From positions 1,984,001 to 2,048,000 of the forward strand of contig NZ_CP039734.2 in assembly GCF_011769985.2 (NCBI RefSeq): a DNA stretch of 64,000 nt, read 5' to 3'. Both the position numbers and the translations under genes were made by a program. This DNA is from Sulfurospirillum diekertiae. GTDB taxonomy: Bacteria > Campylobacterota > Campylobacteria > Campylobacterales > Sulfurospirillaceae. Each line of letters opens with the position of its first letter. The first letter of the stretch is position 1. The notes under the pieces were generated by a model. The model did no database searches, was not told where the DNA came from, and worked only from the letters and a program-made list of their open reading frames with translations. This document shows positions 1 to 8,363 of this stretch, one piece after another.

Positions 1-2
1 TC

Positions 3-182
3 CGTGGAAACACAATTGCTGATGCTGCACTGATTGTTTGTAGCCTTGATCCTTGCTATTCATGTACAGAGCGTGTCACGGTTGTAGACATTAAGAGTAA
101 AAAGAGCAAAATTTTAACAAACAAAGATTTAAAAGAATTTTCGAGGACACTTAAAAATAGTCCGATGAAGGATTTAAGATGA
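3..182 (+). CDS. hyfG: Group 4 NiFe hydrogenase large subunit, C-terminal fragment (HyfG/HycE type)
   Basis: Only the last 59 codons are in the window; the gene starts upstream. The fragment holds the C-terminal nickel-ligand motif DPCYSCTER, typical of HycE/HyfG large subunits of energy-converting, H2-evolving membrane hydrogenases. About 35 residues follow the second motif cysteine, including VVDIKSKKSK and a KNSPMK-like end. This matches the C-terminal peptide of E. coli HycE that a HycI-type protease removes after nickel insertion, and such a protease is encoded at 1907-2353. The TGA stop overlaps the next start codon (ATGA at 179-182), so the subunits are translationally coupled. Confidence 0.85.
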   Translation, partial: RGNTIADAALIVCSLDPCYSCTERVTVVDIKSKKSKILTNKDLKEFSRTLKNSPMKDLR

Positions 183-718
183 TGAAACTTCTTGATATTA
201 CCGAAAAATACGGTAATACCACCCATAAATATCCATTTGAACCCTATAAAGTTGCGGCAAATTTTCGTGGAAAACCCGCTTATGTCTTTGATCTTTGCAT
301 TGGTTGTGCGGCATGCGGTATAGCGTGTCCCTCTAATGCCATTACAGTTCAGTTTAACAAAGATCAAACAAAATTAGTATGGGAGTTTGATTGCGGACGA
401 TGTATCTTTTGCGGTAGATGCGATGAAGTCTGCCCAACTGGCGCCATTAGACTCAGCGAAGAGTTTGAACTTGCCGTCAAATTTGACAAATCCGCTCTTA
501 TCCAAAGAGGGGAGCTTGATACGCAGTATTGCACCGAGTGTCATAAACCCTTTGCGGCAAAAAGGCTGATTAAATATGGTTACGAGTGTTTAAGCAAAGC
601 CAATTTAGGCGAAAAGAGGCTTGAAGAGTCTAAAAATTATCTAAGTATTTGCCCTACATGTAAAAAAAACGCCACTGTATCAAACTTTACGAGTGGTAAA
701 GAGATGGTGATAGAATGA
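179..718 (+). CDS. hyfH: Hydrogenase iron-sulfur subunit, two [4Fe-4S] clusters (HyfH/HycF type)
   Basis: 179-residue ferredoxin-like electron-transfer subunit of the hydrogenase. Two classical 4Fe-4S motifs are visible: CIGCAACGIACP near residue 40 and CGRCIFCGRCDEVCP near residue 78. Two further CxxC pairs (YCTEC and CPTC) lie in the C-terminal third, as in the HycF/HyfH group. In this family the subunit passes electrons between a soluble donor or the membrane arm and the small subunit. It begins ATGATG, so the start could be 179 or 182; the first overlaps the preceding stop. It overlaps hyfI by 4 nt. Confidence 0.88.
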   Translation: MMKLLDITEKYGNTTHKYPFEPYKVAANFRGKPAYVFDLCIGCAACGIACPSNAITVQFNKDQTKLVWEFDCGRCIFCGRCDEVCPTGAIRLSEEFELAVKFDKSALIQRGELDTQYCTECHKPFAAKRLIKYGYECLSKANLGEKRLEESKNYLSICPTCKKNATVSNFTSGKEMVIE

Positions 719-1536
719 AAACATATGTTGTACCACAAGAAATTACGGATGCCAACTCATTGGAGCAAAAGCTCGAACTCCTCAAACATATTGGACGCAG
801 TTTTAGCGTTTATCGCATAGACTGCGGAAGTTGTAATGGTTGTGAAATTGAAATTTTTGCGGCTATTACACCAATGTGGGATCCAGAACGATTTGGTTTC
901 AAACTCGTTGCCAATCCTCGCCATGCTGATATTTTACTCTGTACAGGTCCCGTGACACGTCAGATGTACTATCCGTTACTACGCGCTTATGAAGCAGCCC
1001 CTGATCCTAAAATTGTTGTGGCTCTTGGTGCTTGTGGCGCAACGGGTGGTATCTTTTATGATGCTTACAGTGTACTCAGTGGCATCGATAAAATTATTCC
1101 TGTTGATGTTTATATTCCAGGGTGCCCTCCTCATCCTGCAAGCATCATCTATGGACTTACAACCGCTCTTGGCGTGATGGAACAAAGACTCCAAAAAGTG
1201 AGTTTTGAGCACGATAGCGAAATGCCGCCATTGGTGAAAGATTCTGTCATTGGCAATACACTTTTTGAAAGAGATTTGCTCGTACATGCCAAAAGACTCA
1301 TGAGCTATGTATTTGGACGAAAACTCTATGATAAATACCTTACAGCTCTTGTTAAAAGTGGTAATGTTAAAGACACAAAAGCCACTAAAATAGCTATTAC
1401 TGAAGCTATGAGTACAGAAGCTGATCCACGCTATGCGGAGTGTCTAGGCATTTTACATAACGAGGTTTATACCCAATATATTCCCTGTGATGAGGAAGAT
1501 AAAATCAGCCTCCACAGAGTCGAATGGGGGCAATAA
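715..1536 (+). CDS. hyfI: Hydrogenase small subunit (HyfI/HycG, NuoB-like)
   Basis: 273 residues. The N-terminal half is the NuoB-like (20 kDa) fold that carries the proximal [4Fe-4S] cluster next to the NiFe site. The motif CGSCNGCEIE near residue 38, a GACGATGG stretch and GCPPHP near residue 140 supply the cluster cysteines. It is longer than a minimal NuoB; the roughly 110-residue C-terminal extension has no motif I recognise but contains two further Cys residues. Overlaps at both ends (ATGA at 715-718, TAATG at 1534-1538) tie it to the operon. A Hyf-type hydrogenase is known from Sulfurospirillum. Confidence 0.88.
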   Translation: MKTYVVPQEITDANSLEQKLELLKHIGRSFSVYRIDCGSCNGCEIEIFAAITPMWDPERFGFKLVANPRHADILLCTGPVTRQMYYPLLRAYEAAPDPKIVVALGACGATGGIFYDAYSVLSGIDKIIPVDVYIPGCPPHPASIIYGLTTALGVMEQRLQKVSFEHDSEMPPLVKDSVIGNTLFERDLLVHAKRLMSYVFGRKLYDKYLTALVKSGNVKDTKATKIAITEAMSTEADPRYAECLGILHNEVYTQYIPCDEEDKISLHRVEWGQ

Positions 1537-1889
1537 TGGTAGAAGTTTACAAACTCGTTCAAAAACATCTTGATGGGGCAAAGTCTGGTAATGTCACACT
1601 TGATCAGATCAAAATTTTCTCTACCTGTATAGGTCATGGTGTTGGCACAATTGACTTTAGTGAGAAAGTCTTAGAAATCAACGAATGCGAGTTTGAACAG
1701 ATGCTCAGCACGGGAAATGAATATCTCAAACGCAAACTTGGGAACTTAAGTAAGTATTTTGAAATAGAAATCTTTCCAGAACATGCTGTACAGCTTTTAC
1801 CTGAAATGATAGAATGCCCTTTTAAAAAGATACTCTCAGACTTAAAAGCAGGGTATTTGGTCCTTAGAAAAGATTTCCAAAACACTTAA
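1536..1889 (+). CDS. HycH-like formate hydrogenlyase maturation protein
   Basis: About 117 residues from the ATG at 1536, which overlaps the hyfI stop by one base; an in-frame ATG 12 nt upstream is less likely. The segment IGHGVGTIDFSE followed by a LGNLSKYFEIEI-like stretch resembles E. coli HycH, a protein needed to mature the large subunit of hydrogenase 3. The place between the small subunit and the protease gene fits. The sequence has no metal-binding motif. The assignment rests on recalled family similarity and position. Confidence 0.68.
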   Translation: MVEVYKLVQKHLDGAKSGNVTLDQIKIFSTCIGHGVGTIDFSEKVLEINECEFEQMLSTGNEYLKRKLGNLSKYFEIEIFPEHAVQLLPEMIECPFKKILSDLKAGYLVLRKDFQNT

Positions 1890-1906
1890 GGGTAAGGAGA
1901 AAACGG

Positions 1907-2353
1907 TTGAAAAAAGCACTACTCTGTGTTGGAAATGAACTAAGAGGTGATGATGGCGTTGCTATCGCTGTTGGGCAATTGGTAGAAGAACAATTGCCCC
2001 AATGGAAAGTCTTTTTTGGTTACGATACACCTGAAGACCAGTTCGCAGCTTTGCGTGATTATACGCCCGATATTATTGTTGTCGTTGATGCTATGAGTGG
2101 TTTTAAAGAGGATAAAATAGAGTTTTTAGACCTCAGTGATGAACGCACTTACATCTACTCTACACATAACCTCCCTACGCCTATTCTTCTAAGTTATCTT
2201 CGAGATATTTGTACCAAAACCATCTTTTTAGGTATTTGTGTGTTGCTTGAAAATGTCTTACATTTTAGTGAAGGCTTGAGTGACAATGCGAAAGCTTCCT
2301 CCCTTAAAGCACTTGACAAAATCAAAGAGCTTGATACAATCATAGATAATTAA
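1907..2353 (+). CDS. hycI: Hydrogenase maturation endopeptidase, HycI type
   Basis: 148 residues starting at TTG 1907, with AAGGAG about 9 nt upstream. The N-terminus LCVGNELRGDDGVA is the signature of HycI/HupD nickel-dependent maturation proteases (GN-x-L-x-x-DDG); the Glu and Asp residues and a later VVDAM segment are the expected nickel contacts. The length matches the family. The enzyme should clip the C-terminal peptide of the large subunit encoded at 3-182. It is the last gene of the hydrogenase operon and is followed by a strong hairpin. Confidence 0.88.
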   Translation: MKKALLCVGNELRGDDGVAIAVGQLVEEQLPQWKVFFGYDTPEDQFAALRDYTPDIIVVVDAMSGFKEDKIEFLDLSDERTYIYSTHNLPTPILLSYLRDICTKTIFLGICVLLENVLHFSEGLSDNAKASSLKALDKIKELDTIIDN

Positions 2354-2381
2354 GTCAAAATCCATCTTTGCTCTCCTTTTA

Positions 2382-2430
2382 AATCATTCAGAAACCCTAA
2401 AAAAGGGTGAATGAATGATTGTTTTAAGAG
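2382..2430 (+). terminator. Hairpin terminator after the hydrogenase operon
   Basis: AATCATTCA (2382-2390) pairs with TGAATGATT (2412-2420). An inner ACCCT/AGGGT stem (2394-2398/2404-2408) sits across symmetrical GAA internal loops. The following GTTTTAAG is only a weak U tract. The hairpin lies 28 nt after the hycI stop. Confidence 0.6.
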
Positions 2431-2490
2431 GACAATTCCGTAAAATATCTTCCCAAAAAAACGCTTCCAAACTTTTTTCAAGCGTCACTT

Positions 2491-2502
2491 TTTACATGTA
2501 AA
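2491..2502. repeat. TTTACATGTAAA palindrome, intergenic copy
   Basis: Perfect 12-bp palindrome between the hydrogenase terminator and the GH17/GT2 gene, about 85 nt before that start codon. It belongs to the roughly 30-member family in this window. Other intergenic copies (12-mer or 10-bp core) are at 29476-29485, 34154-34165, 34616-34627, 34652-34663, 36564-36573, 37497-37508 and 39628-39637; the rest lie inside genes. Confidence 0.9.
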
Positions 2503-2586
2503 CAGGCTCACTTCATTTTTTTAAACAAAGTTGTTGTAAAATCGCCATACTTGTTATCGATATGAAATTTTTTTCGGAGCATACGG

Positions 2587-5130
2587 TTGAAATACTTCAA
2601 ATACATCTTACTTTCCATTGTTGTCACATCCCTTATTCAGATTTTACTGTGGACGAGAACTGGTGACCAAATCGTTATATCACCCCAAATCGGTGAAAAA
2701 TTAGAGTCTCTCTCCTATACGCCTTTCAAAGGATTTGAGAAAGCGCTCAAAAGCGATGCTGAAATTGCTGAAGACATGAAAACGATTGAGCATATTGCGC
2801 GAAAAGTGCGAACCTATGCTATTTCTGATGCAAAACATGTCTTAGAAAATGTCCAAGACACTAAACTCAAAGTTGATGTTGGATTATGGCTTTCAACCGA
2901 CAAAAATGCCAATGAATCTGAAATTGAAACACTCTTTGAACTGATCAAAATGTACAGCCCTAGAATCTCTTCGATTATTGTAGGAAACGAGGTTCTTTTA
3001 CGTGCTGATATGACACCTGAAGAGCTGTATGCCTATATTGACCGTGTTTCAGTTCGCACCCGCATTCCTGTGACAACGGCAGAAGTTCAACACGTTTGGC
3101 TGAGTAACACTGAACTCGCACACCATGTGGATTTTATCTGTGTGCATATCTTGCCTTACTGGGAAAAAGTGCCTATAGAGCGAACGCTTGCTTTTACAAA
3201 AGAGAAATACGATGCCATTGCTAAGATGTATCCTAAAAAACCCATAACCATCGGGGAGTTTGGTTGGCCAAGTAGTGGATATAACAATGAAAAAGCAGAA
3301 GCAACACTGACCAATCAAATTGCCGCAATTACAGGCTTTTTGGAAATGGCAAAAGCAGAGAAATGGACCTATAACATCGTTGAAGCGTTTGATCAACCAT
3401 GGAAAGGGGTACATGAAGGAAGTGTAGGACCTTATTGGGGATTATTTGATACCAATAAACAACCTAAATTTCATTTTATTAAACAGACTATCATCAATCC
3501 ATTGTGGCGTTATCAAATGGCAGGCTCTGTTTTCTTTGGAATTTTGCTGACGTTCTTTGGTCTTAGAAATCAACGCGTCAACTTTGCACATGCGATTACC
3601 TATTCGGCAGCAGCGCAAGCAATGGGCTTTGGTATTGCTATGGCAGCGACGTATCCATTTATCTATTATATGAACTTTGGTATGTGGATTATGTGGACAA
3701 TGGGAATTTTCTTAATGATCCCGTTGGTCATTATCACCCTTGCTAAAATTAATGAGCTCTTTAAATGCACCCTGGGCATTGCACCCAAACGCCTTGCTCC
3801 ACTGCATCTCAAACTGGAGCATGCACCTTTTGTCTCCATTCATGTTCCTGCGTACAAAGAGCAGCCACATGTTTTAATTGAAACGCTTAATTCGTTAGCA
3901 CATATGAAATACACCAATTACGAAGTCTTGGTGATTATTAACAACACACCTGAAGAGTTTTACTGGAAACCGATTGAAGAGCACTGTGCCAAATTGGGTG
4001 ATAAATTTGTCTTTTTGAACATTACATGTAAAGGTTTTAAAGCAGGTGCACTTAATGAAGCACTCAAATACACCAACGAAAAAGCGGAGATTTTAGCCGT
4101 CATTGATGCCGATTATGTGGTTAGTGAAGATTGGTTGATCGATCTTGTTCCGCTCTTTGATGATCCAAAAGTGGGGCTTGTTCAAGCACCTCAAGATCAT
4201 CGCGATAGCCAAGAATCTCTTATCAAACAAGCGATGAATGCTGAATATGCTGGCTTTTTTGACATCGGTATGGTGGAGCGAAACGAAGAAAATGCTATCG
4301 TTGCACACGGTACGATGCTCATGGCACGACTCTCTGCGGTACACGAAGTGGGAGACTGGACAACGTATACCATCGTGGAAGACTCGGAACTGGGACTACG
4401 CCTTTTTGAAGCAGGCTATACAGCGCACTATACTAACCGACGTTATGGTTGGGGATTGCTTCCAGACACCGTAGAAGCGTTTCGTACACAACGCCACCGT
4501 TGGGCGTATGGTGCTATTCAGATCTTAAAACGCCATTGGCGCCATTTTATGCCTTCATCTAAAACCTTAACACCTTACCAAAAATACCACTTCGTTGCAG
4601 GTTGGTTTTTCTGGCTCTCCGATGCCTTTGGTGCGATGACCGCTTTTTTAAATATTTTCTGGGTGCCATTTATTATTTTTGTGGGCGTAACCATTCCAAC
4701 ACTGCCGTTGACACTGCCTATCTTAGTGGCGTTCTTAGTCAACATTTTGCATGCGTTTATCTTGTACCACACCAGAGTCAAAATGAGTGTGAGAGAGACA
4801 ATGCTCAGTGCCATTGCTTCGATGAGTTTACAGCTGGTTATCTTTAAAGCCGTCTACGATGGTTTTGTCAAAGATGGGCTTCCGTTTAAACGTACGGAAA
4901 AAGGTGGCAATACCAAAAAAGTCAATAAAAGTCCTATTCGCCATGAGATGATCTTAGCATCTTTACTAACCATCTCTTTCTTTGCACTTTACTTTACCAA
5001 CTATACACGTATTACGGAAATCTATGTTTTTTCATTTACGCTTTTAATTCAAAGTGTTCCATATTACTCTGCTATTGTTCTGCGCATTATCGAACTTCAA
5101 TCTCTCAAACCTAAGAAAGTAGTGGCTTAA
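2587..5130 (+). CDS. Fused GH17 / GT2 membrane protein, putative beta-glucan synthase
   Basis: 847 residues. A TM helix (about 5-25) is followed by a GH17-like glucanosyl domain (about 35-300) with VGNEVLLR near 131 and IGEFGWPSSG near 221, the usual places of the acid/base and nucleophile glutamates. Next come TM helices (about 310-390) and a GT2 domain from about 416 (VSIHVPAYKE) with VIDADYVV near 505, EDSELGLRL near 598 and QRHRWAYG near 635, the D,D,D,QxxRW set of processive synthases. More TM helices follow from about 670. The layout matches proteins making beta-1,3/1,6 glucans (NdvB/NdvC-like). Start is TTG at 2587. It appears to stand alone. Confidence 0.82.
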   Translation: MKYFKYILLSIVVTSLIQILLWTRTGDQIVISPQIGEKLESLSYTPFKGFEKALKSDAEIAEDMKTIEHIARKVRTYAISDAKHVLENVQDTKLKVDVGLWLSTDKNANESEIETLFELIKMYSPRISSIIVGNEVLLRADMTPEELYAYIDRVSVRTRIPVTTAEVQHVWLSNTELAHHVDFICVHILPYWEKVPIERTLAFTKEKYDAIAKMYPKKPITIGEFGWPSSGYNNEKAEATLTNQIAAITGFLEMAKAEKWTYNIVEAFDQPWKGVHEGSVGPYWGLFDTNKQPKFHFIKQTIINPLWRYQMAGSVFFGILLTFFGLRNQRVNFAHAITYSAAAQAMGFGIAMAATYPFIYYMNFGMWIMWTMGIFLMIPLVIITLAKINELFKCTLGIAPKRLAPLHLKLEHAPFVSIHVPAYKEQPHVLIETLNSLAHMKYTNYEVLVIINNTPEEFYWKPIEEHCAKLGDKFVFLNITCKGFKAGALNEALKYTNEKAEILAVIDADYVVSEDWLIDLVPLFDDPKVGLVQAPQDHRDSQESLIKQAMNAEYAGFFDIGMVERNEENAIVAHGTMLMARLSAVHEVGDWTTYTIVEDSELGLRLFEAGYTAHYTNRRYGWGLLPDTVEAFRTQRHRWAYGAIQILKRHWRHFMPSSKTLTPYQKYHFVAGWFFWLSDAFGAMTAFLNIFWVPFIIFVGVTIPTLPLTLPILVAFLVNILHAFILYHTRVKMSVRETMLSAIASMSLQLVIFKAVYDGFVKDGLPFKRTEKGGNTKKVNKSPIRHEMILASLLTISFFALYFTNYTRITEIYVFSFTLLIQSVPYYSAIVLRIIELQSLKPKKVVA

Positions 5131-5167
5131 TGTCACTCCTTTCTTAAGGAAGTGTGTAAAAAAAGAT

Positions 5168-5195
5168 ATGCTAAAAAAGCATGTTTTTGTTTTAA
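5168..5195 (+). terminator. Terminator after the glucan synthase gene
   Basis: ATGCT (5168-5172) pairs with AGCAT (5178-5182) across a short A loop, followed by GTTTTTGTTTT. A small hairpin plus a T-rich tail, 38 nt after the stop. Confidence 0.6.
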
Positions 5196-5222
5196 TATAG
5201 TTCCTTGAGTTTGCTATTTTCA

Positions 5223-5231
5223 TGCTATAAA
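5223..5231 (+). promoter_or_regulatory. Extended -10 promoter element for the aor operon
   Basis: TGCTATAAA is a TGn-TATAAA extended -10 box 46 nt before the aor start codon. Epsilonproteobacterial sigma-70 promoters rely on the -10 box and AT-rich upstream DNA. The start codon itself has AAAGGAG about 7 nt upstream. Confidence 0.5.
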
Positions 5232-5276
5232 CTTTGAATATTATGGTTGTAACAACCGTATTTAAAGGAGTTTATC

Positions 5277-7013
5277 ATGGCTGATCTAATTTATCGTGTC
5301 AATATGACAAATCTAAGTTTTAAAATTGAAGAGGTTCCCGCTCGCTGGCTGGGATTAGGTGGACGTGGTCTTACATCTACCATTGTTGCTGAAGAGGTTG
5401 ATCCAGAATGTCACCCTTTAGGACCAAATAACAAAATGGTTTTCGCACCAGGACTTCTCTCAGGAACTTCTGCTTCCAACTCGGGTCGTAACTCTTTAGG
5501 TGCGAAAAGCCCCTTGACAGGTGGTATCAAAGAGTCAAATGTTGGCGGTACAAGTGCCGGTATTTTCTCAAAACTTGGGGTTAAAGCACTCATTATCGAA
5601 GGGCTACCCAAAGATGAAAATACCTTCTATCAATTACATGTAACCAAAAACAATGTTGAGTTCATTCCTGTTCCTGAACTCGTCGGCAAAGATAATTACG
5701 CCGTACTCGATGCAATGATGGCAAAATATGACAAAAAAGTTGCGGTCATGAGTATTGGTCGTATCGGTGAAATGCGTATGAACCTAGCGAATGTCTCTGT
5801 AAAAGACCCCGGTGGAAAGCTCAGAAGTCACGGACGTGGAGGGCTCGGCGCTGTTATGGGTTCTAAAAAGATCAAATGTATCACTGTCGATGCCGCTGAT
5901 TATAAAGAAGTCACGATTGCTGATCCTGATAAGTTTAAAGAAGCGAGTAAAATCTTTACCAAAGCACTTCAAGAAAATCCTATCAGTGGACAAGGTCTAC
6001 CAGCCTTTGGAACGAACGTTTTGGTTAACATCCTTAATGAAGCAGGCGGTCTTCCAACCCATAACTTTAGACAAGGTAACTGGGAGCATGCTGAGGAAAT
6101 TTGTGGTGAAACAATGGCTGAGAATATTAAAGCCAGAGGGGGAAAAACAACCCACGGTTGTCATGCAGGCTGTGTTATCCAATGTTCACAAGTCTATAAT
6201 GACAAAGAAGGCAAGTTTCTAACCTCTGGATTTGAATACGAAACTATTTGGGCACTCGGAGCGCATTTAGGGATTCAGGACTTAGATTTGATCGCGAAAA
6301 TGGATGGTCTGATGGATGATTTAGGTGTTGATTCTATTGAAACCTCTGTTGCCCTTGGACTTGCCGTTGATGCTGGTATTCTTGCATACGGCGATGGAGC
6401 CAAAGCGTATGAAATACTCTCTCATGATATACCAACTGGTACGCCACTGGGAAGAATTTTCGGTGCAGGAACACACATTTTAGGAAAAGCTTACGGGTTA
6501 GTCAGAGTTCCTACAGTTAAGGGACAAGGTATTCCAGCCTATGAGCCAAGAGCGGTTAAAGGACAAGGTATTACCTATGCTACAACGCCTATGGGTGCTG
6601 ATCACACAGCAGGCTATGCGGTTGCAACAAATATCCTTAACAGCGGAGGACATGTCGATCCACTTAAAAAAGAGGGTCAAGTTGAACTGGCACGCAACCT
6701 CCAAATTGCTTCTGCTGCAGTTGATAGCACCGGTATGTGCATCTTTGTTGCGTTTGCAGCACTTGATGATGCAAAATGTTTACCAGCTCTCATTGATATG
6801 ATTAATGCGCGCTTTGGCTGTGCTCTTACCATTGATGATGTGATGAACCTTGGTAAAACTATTCTTAAAACCGAGCATGAATTTAACATCAAAGCAGGAT
6901 TTGGCAAAGCAGATGATCGTTTACCAGAGTTTATGAAATACGAAATACTTCCTCCTCACAATGTCACTTGGGATTTCACAGGTGAAGAGATTGATGAGTT
7001 CTGGAATTTCTGA
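5277..7013 (+). CDS. aor: Aldehyde:ferredoxin oxidoreductase (tungsten/molybdenum AOR family)
   Basis: 578 residues, slightly shorter than the usual 600-620. Enzymes of this family oxidise aldehydes to acids with ferredoxin, or run the reverse reaction, using a bis-pyranopterin W or Mo centre. Visible marks: N-terminal GGRGL near residue 28 and SGTSASNSGRNSLGAKSPLTGG near 62 (AOR N domain), the Cys cluster HGCHAGCVIQCS near 292 for the [4Fe-4S] site, GADHTAGYA near 440, and a late Cys in STGMCIF. It is cytoplasmic. Two MoaD/ThiS-like genes and a ThiF-like gene follow, and a Mo/W transporter locus lies 10-18 kb away. Confidence 0.92.
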   Translation: MADLIYRVNMTNLSFKIEEVPARWLGLGGRGLTSTIVAEEVDPECHPLGPNNKMVFAPGLLSGTSASNSGRNSLGAKSPLTGGIKESNVGGTSAGIFSKLGVKALIIEGLPKDENTFYQLHVTKNNVEFIPVPELVGKDNYAVLDAMMAKYDKKVAVMSIGRIGEMRMNLANVSVKDPGGKLRSHGRGGLGAVMGSKKIKCITVDAADYKEVTIADPDKFKEASKIFTKALQENPISGQGLPAFGTNVLVNILNEAGGLPTHNFRQGNWEHAEEICGETMAENIKARGGKTTHGCHAGCVIQCSQVYNDKEGKFLTSGFEYETIWALGAHLGIQDLDLIAKMDGLMDDLGVDSIETSVALGLAVDAGILAYGDGAKAYEILSHDIPTGTPLGRIFGAGTHILGKAYGLVRVPTVKGQGIPAYEPRAVKGQGITYATTPMGADHTAGYAVATNILNSGGHVDPLKKEGQVELARNLQIASAAVDSTGMCIFVAFAALDDAKCLPALIDMINARFGCALTIDDVMNLGKTILKTEHEFNIKAGFGKADDRLPEFMKYEILPPHNVTWDFTGEEIDEFWNF

Positions 7014-7240
7014 TGCACGTTGTTGTTAAACTCTTTGCTCAATACCGAGAAGGTCGCTTTAAAGTTGAGGAAAGAAACTATGCCATCGGTACAACGGCTC
7101 AAATGGTGATAGACTTATTGGAGCTTGAGCGAGTATCGCCTTTGGGTGTTTTGATGGTGAATAGTAGGCATGTTGAACCATCCTATTGTTTGCAAGAGGG
7201 CGATGTAATCGCTCTCTTCCCAAAAGTGGGCGGTGGTTAA
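7013..7240 (+). CDS. MoaD/ThiS-family sulfur carrier protein, AOR-associated
   Basis: 75-residue ubiquitin-like protein ending VGGG, the C-terminal Gly-Gly that is adenylated and thiocarboxylated in MoaD/ThiS carriers. Start and stop overlap the neighbours: TGATG joins it to aor, and its stop overlaps a convergent gene by 4 nt. The partner activating enzyme is probably the ThiF-like protein at 7555-8340. Its place right after aor suggests a role in making the pyranopterin dithiolene of that enzyme, rather than thiamine. Confidence 0.8.
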   Translation: MHVVVKLFAQYREGRFKVEERNYAIGTTAQMVIDLLELERVSPLGVLMVNSRHVEPSYCLQEGDVIALFPKVGGG

Positions 7241-7512
7241 TTCCCTTTGAGCCCGCAGAAAAGACGAAATGAGCCTGGTGTTCCAGGAGGAAGAAGTGCT
7301 ACTCGATCATTTTCATGTAGCTCTGTCTCTTTGGGAACAACGGTATTATTGAGAAAAACGGCTTCCACCTCTTTTTGCTCAAAGCCTAAAGAATCGATCA
7401 AATCAACAATCCGTGTTTTATCCTCTACCACCCATGAAGCATTCAAATAAGGTATGCCTTTTTGTGTGAATTTTGCTCGTAAAAATGAAAAAGCATTGAG
7501 TATAATATGCAT
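7237..7512 (-). CDS. Second MoaD/ThiS-like small protein with a non-GG tail
   Basis: 91 residues on the opposite strand, overlapping the previous stop by 4 nt. The segment IVDLIDSLGFEQKEVEAVFLNN and the ENDRVALLPPGTPG block follow the beta-grasp pattern of MoaD/ThiS. The expected terminal GG is replaced by PPGTPGSFRLFCGLKGN, so the carrier motif is either internal and needs processing, or lost. GGAGATCC lies just upstream of its ATG. Probably AOR-linked like its neighbours, but function as a sulfur carrier is unproven. Confidence 0.65.
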   Translation of the reverse strand: MHIILNAFSFLRAKFTQKGIPYLNASWVVEDKTRIVDLIDSLGFEQKEVEAVFLNNTVVPKETELHENDRVALLPPGTPGSFRLFCGLKGN

Positions 7513-7554
7513 TGGATCTCCTTATAGGAAAATTATACACTAGGATACAAAAAA

Positions 7555-8340
7555 ATGGAACTTCTAACCTTTTTAAAAGAACAAACCTGTGATGGATTTC
7601 TTCCCCTTCAAGCAAGTTATGCGGCAATGGAACGTTTTACATGTAACTTTAGAAATGTTGAAGAGGTCGCTCTCAAACATGACATTTTGCCCCTTCGTTA
7701 CAAACGCAATCAAAAAACTATTTCCACGAGGGAGCAGTACACTCTGTTCCAATCTACAGTACTGATTATCGGATGCGGAGGACTCGGTGGCTTTGTAGCT
7801 GAAATGCTGACACGTATTGGTGTGGGAAATCTCATCGTATGCGATGGTGATGTTTTCGAAGAACATAATATGAATCGTCAAAATTTTTCCTCACCTAAAA
7901 CGTTGGGACGCTTTAAAGCAGAAGTGTTAAAAGAGAAGCTTGAAGAGATCAACCCTGCTTTACATGTAAAGAGTATGACCACTTTTTTTGATCCTAAAAC
8001 CGATTATGAACTTATCGCTAAAGTGGACGTTGTTGTGGATGCACTCGACAATCCTGATCTCAAATGCCTGCTTGCCAATCTCTGTCTCAAAGAGCAAAAA
8101 CCTTTTGTTCATGGTGCGATTGCTGGCTATTATAGTCAGTTTGCAACCTCAGTTTCACTTGATCAACTCTACGTCCAAAAAGGAGACGGTGTTGAGAAAA
8201 GCTCCGGCAATCCTTCGTTTACCGTTTGCTTTGCTGCCTCAATTCAAAGCGTAGAGGTGGTAAAATTACTGTTAGGCAAACCTCATCTTCAAGCTCCTTT
8301 GATGGGCAATTTATGGGAGTATGAGCTAATTTTGCTATAA
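7555..8340 (+). CDS. ThiF/MoeB/HesA-family adenylyltransferase
   Basis: 261 residues. The nucleotide-binding loop GCGGLGGFVAEML near residue 73 and the R-Q pair of NMNRQNF near 105 are classical E1-like motifs that adenylate the C-terminal glycine of a sulfur carrier. VVVDALDNPDLKCLL and the C-terminal ASIQSVEVVKLLLG match the ThiF fold. CxxC zinc pairs are absent, as in some ThiF/HesA members. About 70 N-terminal residues precede the domain and are of unknown role. An in-gene TTTACATGTAAA at 7959-7970 encodes ALHVK. Confidence 0.82.
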   Translation: MELLTFLKEQTCDGFLPLQASYAAMERFTCNFRNVEEVALKHDILPLRYKRNQKTISTREQYTLFQSTVLIIGCGGLGGFVAEMLTRIGVGNLIVCDGDVFEEHNMNRQNFSSPKTLGRFKAEVLKEKLEEINPALHVKSMTTFFDPKTDYELIAKVDVVVDALDNPDLKCLLANLCLKEQKPFVHGAIAGYYSQFATSVSLDQLYVQKGDGVEKSSGNPSFTVCFAASIQSVEVVKLLLGKPHLQAPLMGNLWEYELILL

Positions 8341-8363
8341 TCGTAAAAAAATACAGGAACGAA

